From a virus: DNA of 64,000 nt. Below are positions 58,011-64,000 of the stretch, one piece after another. Each line of letters starts with the position of its first letter. The first letter of the stretch is position 1. The notes beneath the pieces are model-generated. The model ran no database searches, had not been told where the DNA came from, and worked only from the letters and a program-made list of their open reading frames with translations. A program made the translations under genes and the position numbers. The stretch covers positions 1 through 64,000 of the IMG/VR virus record IMGVR_UViG_3300025154_001031; one strand, written 5' to 3'.

Positions 58011-58187
58011 TTCTCTCTCAATTTTCTGACTAACTATTTTATAAATTTCATCTTTATCAATTGCATTAATTGCTGCTACTACTAGTTTTCTAACAATTTC
58101 TAGCATTTCCTGTGATGTAGTCTCGTCTGTTACTTTAATGTTTAATCTTTCTATGAGTCTGTCTACATCTCTCTCGTTAATTAACAA
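57987..58187 (-). CDS. Small helical protein on the minus strand, 66 aa
   Basis: A helical protein (ERDVDRLIERLNIKVTDE, then SQEMLEIVRKLVVAAINAI) with a basic tail. GGGAGGTG places the start at TTG 58187 rather than the GTG at 58196 that lies in the site. Expressed against the late genes, so possibly a lysogenic moron. Unrecognised. Confidence 0.5.
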   Translation of the reverse strand: MLINERDVDRLIERLNIKVTDETTSQEMLEIVRKLVVAAINAIDKDEIYKIVSQKIERELRARGIR

Positions 58188-58290
58188 AGCGTTCACCTCC
58201 CTTCTCTCGAAAATTAGTCACGGCAATGCTATTATTCGACAGTCAGGAGGTGTTTCCTTTGTAAAAGAATGTCGAAATATGGCAGTAAAA

Positions 58291-58310
58291 ATTATTCCAC
58301 GTGGAATATT
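58291..58310. repeat. parS-like palindrome, copy 2
   Basis: ATTATTCCACGTGGAATATT, with the inner 14 bases (ATTCCACGTGGAAT) a perfect palindrome. It matches the copy at 4249-4268 at 18 of 20 positions and resembles the Spo0J/ParB site core. Confidence 0.5.
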
Positions 58311-58408
58311 TCATGCATACAAAATGTATACAAGTATACCTATGTAAACCTCAGTAAAATCAAGGCTCGAAAGTATACCTCTTCGGAGGTTATTTTTATA
58401 CCAATTTT

Positions 58409-58470
58409 CCCGCTCAGAAAGCGAGTCGACACGCTAGGCGCTCACCTCCGGCGCCTACCTGAGCGGGTTT
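58409..58470 (+). terminator. Large two-step hairpin terminator
   Basis: CCCGCTCAG (58409-58417) pairs with CTGAGCGGG (58459-58467). Inside it TAGGCGC (58435-58441) pairs with GCGCCTA (58451-58457). TTT follows, then AATTTTAT. Confidence 0.65.
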
Positions 58471-58480
58471 AATTTTATCA

Positions 58481-58509
58481 ACTCACCTCAATTTAGGGGT
58501 GAGTGTTTT
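58481..58509 (+). terminator. Second hairpin terminator before the Rha-like gene
   Basis: ACTCACC (58481-58487) pairs with GGTGAGT (58498-58504), followed by GTTTTT. With the hairpin at 58409 it should isolate the lysis genes from upstream transcription. Confidence 0.65.
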
Positions 58510-58542
58510 TATGGAGGAAAATAAAATTGTGGAGGAAGAAAT

Positions 58543-59229
58543 ATGAATGAATTGGTAGTTATTAAAGCCAATGATGTTTTTACGAATAGTTGGATTATCG
58601 CTGAAAACATTGGCAGGGAACATGCAAGCGTTACCTATAATATCAGGAAATACGAAAAAGATTTACTTGACCTGGGATCCCTTAATTTTAGTTCGAGTGG
58701 GGCTAGAACTAAAGAAACACGCGGGCAGGAAAGAAAGATATATGAACTAAACGAACAACAGGCTATATTTTTTATGACGCTTCTTAGTAATAGCCCAATT
58801 GTACTCGAATTCAAAAAAGCGCTTGCCCGTGAATTTGTTAGAATGAGAAGATTCATCCTTGAACGCCAAACCGCTGAATGGCAGCATTCTAGATTGACAG
58901 GAAAGAAGGTTCGCAGGGATGAAACCGATATTATTATGACAAAACTCATACCTCTTGCAGAATCACAGGGAAGTAAAAATGCTGGCAAACTATATATGAA
59001 CTATTCAAAACTGGTTAACGCCACTCTGGGCATAGAAGTTGGGAAAAGGGATAAACTTCCCTTGGCTTATGTAGATGCCATTAGATTTCTTGAGCGAGCT
59101 ATTGAAAATATAATCTCTATCGAAGTGGACAAGGAGACGCACTACAAGGAGATATATCAAGTATGTAAGGCGAAATGTCAAATTATAAAAGATTTGGCCT
59201 TCTTGCCTTCGCTTAAAATGATTTCATAA
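58543..59229 (+). CDS. Rha-family phage regulatory protein (antirepressor type)
   Basis: Residues 1-110 match the Rha family: SWIIAENIGREHASVTYNIRKYEKDL (cited by S15 to L41), then IYELNEQQAIFFMTLLSNSP and FKKALAREFVRMRRFI. Rha/KilA-type proteins act as regulators or antirepressors in temperate phages. The C-terminal 100 residues are a different helical domain. Located next to lysis genes rather than in the immunity region, behind two terminators. GGAGG upstream of ATG. Confidence 0.75.
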   Translation: MNELVVIKANDVFTNSWIIAENIGREHASVTYNIRKYEKDLLDLGSLNFSSSGARTKETRGQERKIYELNEQQAIFFMTLLSNSPIVLEFKKALAREFVRMRRFILERQTAEWQHSRLTGKKVRRDETDIIMTKLIPLAESQGSKNAGKLYMNYSKLVNATLGIEVGKRDKLPLAYVDAIRFLERAIENIISIEVDKETHYKEIYQVCKAKCQIIKDLAFLPSLKMIS

Positions 59230-59283
59230 TAAGCACTCTCATGGGGGGTGTTTTTATTTTATTTGGTTACCGGAGGTGGGGGA

Positions 59284-59499
59284 GTGGATACAGAGCAGGA
59301 AATTATGTATTTACGGGGGGAGGTGGCCCGACTGGGAGCCGACATGGCAAACTTGACTGGCTGGCAGCACACACAGAACGGCACAATTGACCGGGTTGCC
59401 GCCCGTGTGGACAAGCTGCAGTATTGGATCATGGGATTGTTAGGGACATCGGTTATGTCTCTATTTTTGCTAGTTGCAAATTTAGTAGCTAAGAATTGA
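59284..59499 (+). CDS. XhlA-like haemolysin/holin partner
   Basis: A short protein with an N-terminal coiled coil (VARLGADMANLTGWQHTQNGT) and one C-terminal membrane helix (WIMGLLGTSVMSLFLLVANLV with KN end), as in XhlA, which works with a holin in host lysis. The GTG at 59284 is placed by GGAGGTGGGGGA. 71 residues is normal. Confidence 0.7.
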   Translation: MDTEQEIMYLRGEVARLGADMANLTGWQHTQNGTIDRVAARVDKLQYWIMGLLGTSVMSLFLLVANLVAKN

Positions 59500-59509
59500 G
59501 GTGTAAGAC

Positions 59510-59722
59510 ATGAAACGAGAATTCACTAAGATGGACTGGTTTTTCGCTATCTGCATGGCTGCTTGCTTGCTGGCTTACCTGTATAGTTGTCTGACCGGAA
59601 AACCAATTGAGCAGATCAAGGACATGATGCAGTATTTCGGCGTTGGTCTTGGGTTAACTGCTGGTAAGATTGTTATTAATAATTTGGGTGGAGGGGAAAA
59701 AGATGCAGATAAAACCGTTTAA
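59510..59722 (+). CDS. Holin-like small membrane protein, 70 aa
   Basis: Two hydrophobic segments (WFFAICMAACLLAYLYSCL and YFGVGLGLTAGKIVI) separated by a charged turn, between XhlA and the amidase, which is the usual place for a holin. Overlaps the amidase start by 20 bases. GAGGTG before ATG. Confidence 0.65.
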   Translation: MKREFTKMDWFFAICMAACLLAYLYSCLTGKPIEQIKDMMQYFGVGLGLTAGKIVINNLGGGEKDADKTV

Positions 59723-60299
59723 TTGGGGCGACAGGGTAAAGCATTTCATTCCGCTCAAAGTAGTTAACTATCTAGTTATACACCATACCGAAAGCCCGGA
59801 CGTGCCTGCAACGACAGTTGACCAGTGGCACAAAAACAAAGGATGGCTGGGTATCGGGTATCATTTTCTTATTCGTGCTGACGGTAGTATTGAACAAGGC
59901 AGGCCCGAGAATGTTGTCGGGGCGCATACGCTAAACTATAATAGTCAATCAATAGGTATTTGCTTGACGGGTAAGTTTATGACTAACAAGCCTGCTACTG
60001 CTCAGATGGACGCTCTGGAGGAATTATTGACAGCCCTCCGGGGCAGGCACCCACAAGCTAAAACAGTACGGCACAAAGACCTACAAGCTACGTCCTGTCC
60101 TGGTGTTTTATTTCCTTGGCAGGAGCTATTGGACAGGCTTAACCGGCCCGCTGATGCCGTAACCATTATAGTTAGAGACAAGAAACTCGCCGGTAAATTG
60201 ATTGATGGACAGACATGGATTCCGCTGCGGGCTGTCCTGGAGGCTTTGGGGCACAAGGTTACCTGGGACGGAATTGCCCGAAAAGTTACAGTTGAATAG
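59703..60299 (+). CDS. N-acetylmuramoyl-L-alanine amidase (endolysin) with wall domain
   Basis: Residues 1-140 are an amidase_2/PGRP-type zinc amidase: LVIHHTES (zinc His near residue 26), GIGYHFLIRADGSIEQGR, VGAHTLNYNSQSIGICLTG and HKDLQATSCPG (about 124), which together give the zinc and catalytic residues. Residues 153-198 are a copper amine oxidase N-terminal-like domain (QTWIPLRAVLEALGHKVTWD), probably the wall-binding part. ATG 59703 with GGAGGGG. Cuts peptidoglycan at the end of infection. Confidence 0.88.
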   Translation: MQIKPFNWGDRVKHFIPLKVVNYLVIHHTESPDVPATTVDQWHKNKGWLGIGYHFLIRADGSIEQGRPENVVGAHTLNYNSQSIGICLTGKFMTNKPATAQMDALEELLTALRGRHPQAKTVRHKDLQATSCPGVLFPWQELLDRLNRPADAVTIIVRDKKLAGKLIDGQTWIPLRAVLEALGHKVTWDGIARKVTVE

Positions 60300-60309
60300 T
60301 TTTTATCGA

Positions 60310-60335
60310 AGCCCTGCCCTTATGGCGGGGCTTTT
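60310..60335 (+). terminator. Terminator between lysis genes and csf operon
   Basis: AGCCCTGCC (60310-60318) pairs with GGCGGGGCT (60324-60332, one G-U pair) around a 5-base loop, running into TTTC. The csf1 ribosome-binding site begins four bases later. Confidence 0.75.
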
Positions 60336-60350
60336 CTTGGAGGTGAAACA

Positions 60351-61046
60351 TTGCAAATTCTAACCCCAACACAACTAATTAGGCAGGCAGCTCTAAAAAC
60401 TCCCAGTGTGCCGGTAGCAATGGGCAAAACCATAGAGTATGCTGACGTACAGCTGGAAGAAGTAAAGGATCAAAGATGTTGGCTATGCGGAGGAAAAACG
60501 GGAGGTCAGGGACAACCCATCAAAAAAGCTATCAAGCCGACATTCACCGACCGGGACAAGGCCCGCGTACCTCACAGTAATTCACTTTGTCCTGGCTGTG
60601 CCTTCTGCCTGTCATATTCGCCACTCAGGAACTATAATATTTTGGCGACAATGGACGGCTTGAGACACCCAACAAGGCCGGAAGTTAAGGAGTTGCTACT
60701 TGAACCTCCTGAGCCGCCTTTTGTTCTCTGTATTGCTGTGTCAGGGCAGAAGTGGTTACATTTCCGCTCTAAAGTGGCGTATTCGCGGGACGGATTCCCG
60801 GCACAGTTAGAGGAAACGCTAATATGCGTAGAAAGGCCGTTGCTCCGCGAATGGCTGGAGGTTATCGAAGAACTGTATACCGTATTTACGAAAGAGGAAA
60901 TCAAGACCGGCAGGTACAGCCAGAACAGAATCAAGACGTTCGGCCTGAATGAATTTCAGTCAGTTGACGGGAAAATAGCAGGAGTGAGAGGGACAAGGCT
61001 TTTCGATTTGGCCGTCTTTGTCGCTCAAAAGAAAGGAGAGGAATAA
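60351..61046 (+). CDS. csf1: Csf1-like type IV CRISPR large-subunit protein
   Basis: A 231-residue protein with one zinc site: C43-W-L-C46 and C80-P-G-C83 (plus C86), as in Csf1 proteins of type IV CRISPR-Cas systems. These take the place of the large subunit in the crRNA complex (known for the family). Only the cysteine pattern, length and its position before Cas11-, Cas7- and Cas5-like genes support the name. TTG start behind GGAGGTGA (60339-60346), just after the lysis terminator. Its stop abuts the ATG of the next gene (TAAATG). There is no HD domain. Confidence 0.7.
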   Translation: MQILTPTQLIRQAALKTPSVPVAMGKTIEYADVQLEEVKDQRCWLCGGKTGGQGQPIKKAIKPTFTDRDKARVPHSNSLCPGCAFCLSYSPLRNYNILATMDGLRHPTRPEVKELLLEPPEPPFVLCIAVSGQKWLHFRSKVAYSRDGFPAQLEETLICVERPLLREWLEVIEELYTVFTKEEIKTGRYSQNRIKTFGLNEFQSVDGKIAGVRGTRLFDLAVFVAQKKGEE

Positions 61047-61511
61047 ATGTATTACAATTTTGACACAGAGGAAGAAAACGCTGCCACTGCTGCTCTGCTG
61101 GTATATGCCATATACCGAAGCCGCGACGCGAAGCGCTTTAAAGTCAATCCTGAGATGTGGACAAGGATCGAAAACGCTGTCAAATCAGCCTCAAAGCGTG
61201 CTATGGATTTAGGGGATTTTATCGAAAAACTCAAACCTAAACTGCAATGCGGGACGATTCACCCACGCTGGGCAAAGACTATCCCGGATGGCATTGTCAG
61301 TATGCGGGTTATGCCTGACGGATCAGTTATTGAGGTGGCAGACAGCGGGAAACGCCAATTCCTTACCGACGTTCTGAATGAGGCGGATCACCGGGCAGTG
61401 CTGGATTATCTCTATCGCAAAACTGCCTTAGTTGTGCTATTGGTCAGGGACAGGCTTGAACGCGAAAAGCCTATTGAAATTAAATTAGGGGAGGATTTTA
61501 TTGATGTCTAG
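61047..61511 (+). CDS. Cas11-like small subunit candidate, 154 aa
   Basis: A mostly helical 154-residue protein: AATAALLVYAIYRSRDAKRF, then RIENAVKSASKRAMDLGDFI and a late DHRAVLDYLYRKTALVVLLV (20 residues). Its place between csf1 and csf2, size and helical character fit Cas11-type small subunits as described in type IV-B and IV-C loci. No sequence motif proves this. It starts at the base after the csf1 stop and overlaps csf2 by 8 bases. Confidence 0.45.
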   Translation: MYYNFDTEEENAATAALLVYAIYRSRDAKRFKVNPEMWTRIENAVKSASKRAMDLGDFIEKLKPKLQCGTIHPRWAKTIPDGIVSMRVMPDGSVIEVADSGKRQFLTDVLNEADHRAVLDYLYRKTALVVLLVRDRLEREKPIEIKLGEDFIDV

Positions 61512-62682
61512 TATTAGATTGGATGGAAAAATCACATTATTGTCGCCTTTATCACATATTGGGGAAAGTTCAGGAATTGACAGTTTCTTGTCAACTGATA
61601 CTGTTATTGGGGTAGATGGAAAACCTTTGGAAGTATTCACCTACAGCGGGAACGCATTTAGGGGGCAACTTCGCGATCTATGCGCCGCCTATATGACCGA
61701 GAAGCTTGGGAATTTGCAGTACAATCCCGATGTGTTCTATCTCTTGTTCTCAGGCGGTTCCCTTGGTGGCGCTCAGTCAGTTGACATAGACCAGGCCCGC
61801 ATGTATCGCAGAAATATTCCGATGCTCAGCGTGTTTGGCGGCGGCGTAGGTAATCAGATTCTAACCGGCAAAATCAAGGTTGGTGCTATGTATCCACTCA
61901 CGGAAGAATGCCAGAGAATTCTTCCTGAACATTTGAGAGACGAAAATGCGCCAAGTTGGCGGCAATGGACTTTCGACAAGAGCTTTACCCGCATGGACGA
62001 TGCCAAAAACGAGAACATGCGTAAATACCTAACAGGTACCGAAACAGATGGACTTGCCATAACCGGGCAGGCAGAGGATGACAAAAAGAAAAAGAAAAAA
62101 GAAGATCCTCCACAGCAGATGCGGTATACCGTTGAAATGCTGGCGGCAGGTGCTGTGATGTACCAGCGTATTGATTTATGCGATCTGTCCGATTTGGAGC
62201 TTGGGGCTTTTGTGTCTGCCTTAGTGGAATTTTCCAAGAAAAGCTACATTGGGGGTAAGAGCGGCACCGGCCACGGGCTCGTAGACATCGAATACACCTG
62301 GAGAAAAGCAGGACAAAAAGAATCTGAAGGGATTTTCCTGAAAATTTCCTCTGACTGCCTTTGGTTATCAGAACCAGCAGAAGAAGCCAAACAGAGTTAT
62401 GATCAGTTTTTGGTGACTTTATACGACAGGTATTTGGAAAATAGCGCCGATGAGCTGGCTAAGCTGTTGAGCGGAGAAACTGTAAAACCAGGTAAACCGG
62501 AAGAATCAGACGTTTCAGTCATTAGGAAAACGCTTAGTAAGGCAGTAAAGCATTTATCCGACAATGAGCTCATTTCTTTATGGGAAAGATGGTCTAGTGA
62601 ATGTTATAGTGCTGGCTCATTATCTCCTAGTAAAGAATATTGCAACGAGTTTAAAGCTTGGTTGTCGGCAGGTGGAAAATAA
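61504..62682 (+). CDS. csf2: Csf2-like Cas7 backbone protein
   Basis: A RAMP-fold protein that would form the helical backbone along the crRNA. LLSPLSHIGES lies near the start (residues 11-21), GNAFRGQLRDLCA near residue 50 and the glycine-rich GGKSGTGHGL near 250, which are the Csf2/Cas7 landmarks. A low-complexity DDKKKKKKE lies at about 195, likely a loop. Length 392 is usual for Csf2. The ATG at 61504 lies 9 bases after AGGGGAGG; a TTG at 61501 is possible. It overlaps the small subunit gene and shares a base with csf3. Confidence 0.8.
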   Translation: MSSIRLDGKITLLSPLSHIGESSGIDSFLSTDTVIGVDGKPLEVFTYSGNAFRGQLRDLCAAYMTEKLGNLQYNPDVFYLLFSGGSLGGAQSVDIDQARMYRRNIPMLSVFGGGVGNQILTGKIKVGAMYPLTEECQRILPEHLRDENAPSWRQWTFDKSFTRMDDAKNENMRKYLTGTETDGLAITGQAEDDKKKKKKEDPPQQMRYTVEMLAAGAVMYQRIDLCDLSDLELGAFVSALVEFSKKSYIGGKSGTGHGLVDIEYTWRKAGQKESEGIFLKISSDCLWLSEPAEEAKQSYDQFLVTLYDRYLENSADELAKLLSGETVKPGKPEESDVSVIRKTLSKAVKHLSDNELISLWERWSSECYSAGSLSPSKEYCNEFKAWLSAGGK

Positions 62683-63365
62683 TGCAACCTTTAAAGATTA
62701 CGGCAAAAATGCAGGATGGAAGGGTAGCGGGAACCGATCCATATTTCCCGCTTGACAGCATTATGGCCGCCGAGTGGATGCGGAGAAATCATCCGGAAGC
62801 GTACTACAATGCCAGCAGTCACTTACTGACCAACGATCTAATTGTACCGGATCTACCGCTTGCCCGATGCGGAGAAGGCGAGGACTGGTATTTTGCGTGC
62901 AGCTTCAATACAGTGCCTTCTCAAAAAGAATACGTCATGCACTGGCACAAACGTTTTGACGATCACCTTGACCAGCACATTGATTTCAAGGGCAAACGTG
63001 GCAAGGTTGATATTAAATCCGGCAAAAACAAGGCGTACCGGATGCCGCTTGTCGTGCAACTATTCGATAGGCTAGAATGGTTCGCTGTTGGCGATCTAGA
63101 AGCTGTACGCGAACTGACTGAGGTTGCTACTCATATCGGCAAAAAATCAAGTCAGGGACTTGGAGCAGTAGAATGCTGGACTGTTGAGCCATGGCCGGAT
63201 GATTGGAGTCTAGTCATCCGCGGAAAATTGACCAGAGCTATTCCCGTTGAGTCAGGATTTCCTGAAGGTGTCAAAGAGTCTAGGATTGCGCTATATGGAA
63301 TCAGATCCCCGTACTGGCACACCTCGAACCAAAGAGTCTGTATGATGCCGGAGGTGGTAGTATGA
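62682..63365 (+). CDS. csf3: Csf3-like Cas5 protein
   Basis: A 227-residue protein of the Cas5/Csf3 type: LKITAKMQDGRVAG at the start, FPLDSIMAAEWMRRNHPE (about 20-37) and the Gly-rich KKSSQGLGAVECW (about 153-165) typical of RAMP proteins binding the crRNA 5' handle. The ATG at 62682 overlaps the csf2 stop (TAATG) with GGTGG just upstream; an upstream start inside csf2 is not needed. Overlaps cas6 by 4 bases (ATGA). Confidence 0.75.
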   Translation: MQPLKITAKMQDGRVAGTDPYFPLDSIMAAEWMRRNHPEAYYNASSHLLTNDLIVPDLPLARCGEGEDWYFACSFNTVPSQKEYVMHWHKRFDDHLDQHIDFKGKRGKVDIKSGKNKAYRMPLVVQLFDRLEWFAVGDLEAVRELTEVATHIGKKSSQGLGAVECWTVEPWPDDWSLVIRGKLTRAIPVESGFPEGVKESRIALYGIRSPYWHTSNQRVCMMPEVVV

Positions 63366-63997
63366 TCAAGGTTAGATTACCTGTCAAATTTAACGACGGC
63401 AAACAGCTCTATGATGCAGCACTAAAACTCATTGGCCGGGTATCGCCGGTGATGGCACAGATCATCCATTCAAAGCCAGACTTTAACCCGTTTAGTGTGC
63501 AGTTGCCGGACATTATCTGCATCATGGAACCAAGCCTTGAAATAGCAGTTAGTCAGTTGCCGAATACGGAAATAGTTTCCCAGATGGATTTTAGAGAGTG
63601 TTTTACTGAAAACCCGGCAAGCCTGATAGAACTGAGTTTCCTAAACACGTTTTTCAAAAAAGCTCAGACTTCTTATCCCTTACCCGATCCCTGGTTAATG
63701 ATTGGAGCATGGAAAAACCGCTGGAATAGCTTATTACCCGCTCGTGTGGGTATAGAAATACCTATCGAAAATAAAAGAAAGTCCGAAAAAATACAGGTTA
63801 GGCGGGCAAATATAAACACATTACGCGTGCAGATAGCCGACTATCAGCCGAATATAGCTTTTTGCGGTAGCGTAAGACTAAAGTGGTTGGGGGACGAAAA
63901 GGAGTTGCGTGAGTTTGTTGCACTGGCCAGGTTTGCTGAGTTTTCCGGGACTGGCGCAAAAACTACTATGGGGTGCGGGGTGACACGGCTTGGATGA
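63362..63997 (+). CDS. cas6: Cas6-like CRISPR RNA endonuclease
   Basis: A 211-residue double-RAMP protein. The N-terminal strand IKVRLPVKF is followed by a helix and H36 in IIHSKPDFNPFSV, the normal place of the catalytic histidine. The C-terminal FSGTGAKTTMGCGVTRLG (residues 194-211) is the Cas6 glycine-rich loop. Cas6 cuts pre-crRNA at repeats, which implies an array somewhere on the element or in the host. The ATG overlaps the csf3 stop. The gene is complete and ends three bases before the window does. Confidence 0.78.
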   Translation: MIKVRLPVKFNDGKQLYDAALKLIGRVSPVMAQIIHSKPDFNPFSVQLPDIICIMEPSLEIAVSQLPNTEIVSQMDFRECFTENPASLIELSFLNTFFKKAQTSYPLPDPWLMIGAWKNRWNSLLPARVGIEIPIENKRKSEKIQVRRANINTLRVQIADYQPNIAFCGSVRLKWLGDEKELREFVALARFAEFSGTGAKTTMGCGVTRLG

Positions 63998-64000
63998 TTG

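Larger units (their letters stand above)
58188..58542. other. Gene-poor control region before the Rha-like gene
   Basis: No convincing gene in this 355-bp stretch. It contains an orphan AGGAGGTG (58244), a parS-like palindrome (58291-58310), three GTATAC sites (58326, 58334, 58373) and two terminator-type hairpins (58409-58470 and 58481-58509). Confidence 0.5.

Noticed and set aside
58326-58378. GTATAC sites as operators of the RHH protein (one is also at 1519)
   Set aside because: Six-base palindromes are frequent by chance in AT-rich DNA and the spacing is irregular; not strong enough to report as a finding.
58269-58472. 67-codon plus-strand frame before the Rha-like gene
   Set aside because: No ribosome-binding site, and it is built from a palindrome and a large terminator hairpin.
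1-64000. Cas1/Cas2, DinG, Cas10 or other adaptation and helicase genes
   Set aside because: None is present in the window; the MT-A70, O and DnaC-like genes are ordinary phage genes. Any such partner of the csf operon must lie past base 64000.

Overview
The window reads as a temperate siphophage-type element of a low-to-mid-GC, spore-forming clostridium (Bacillota, Peptococcaceae-like). This is inferred from strong GGAGG ribosome-binding sites, frequent TTG/GTG starts, a Spo0E-like protein, YopX/YjcQ/ArpU/XhlA-type proteins and copper-amine-oxidase-like wall domains. Species and novelty cannot be settled without database searches.

Layout. 1-2570: end of a VirD4/TraG-like conjugation ATPase, a small ribbon-helix-helix protein and an unrecognised 290-residue protein. 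2575-2854: a probable phage attachment site, the 3' part of a tRNA-Ser gene flanked on both sides by paired ATTTCACA repeats. 2873-6624 (minus strand): tyrosine integrase, small membrane protein, orphan HsdR-N-like nuclease, ImmA-like protease and CI-like repressor. 6634-6780: divergent promoter and operators. 6781-28398: early genes, including Cro, a zinc-ribbon excisionase candidate, a tRNA-like RNA, SbcD/SbcC nuclease, a radical-SAM-like Gp37/Gp68 protein, an MT-A70 methylase, an O-like initiator carrying iterons, a DnaC-like loader, a C5-cytosine methylase, a structured RNA region, a CysH-like protein, RusA, an ArpU-like regulator and a Spo0E-like protein.

28459-39441: Mu-like head genes (terminase, a portal-GNAT-MuF fusion, protease/scaffold I/Z, decoration, gpT capsid, gp36, gpG) with a Tad2-like anti-Thoeris gene. 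39447-57248: siphophage tail genes (tube, chaperones with a -1 frameshift, tape measure, Dit, Tal). These are interrupted by a cargo block holding a polysaccharide deacetylase, a second Cro-like regulator and a second tyrosine recombinase. A very large tail protein ends in a glycoside-hydrolase-like domain. 57245-60299: a secreted wall-domain moron, a Rha-like protein, XhlA, holin and amidase.

60351-63997: directly after the lysis genes and their terminator lies a tightly overlapping five-gene operon that I read as a type IV-like CRISPR effector: csf1, a small helical subunit, csf2 (Cas7), csf3 (Cas5) and cas6. The window ends at the cas6 stop codon, so any helicase, array or far attachment site lies outside it.

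How it works together. Int and the repressor/Cro switch set lysogeny. O, DnaC, SbcCD and RusA replicate and process DNA, and two methylases could mark it. Mu-type head and siphophage tail genes build the particle, and holin/amidase lyse the cell. Tad2-like, Spo0E-like, HsdR-like and csf genes look like cargo acting on host defence, host development or competing mobile DNA.
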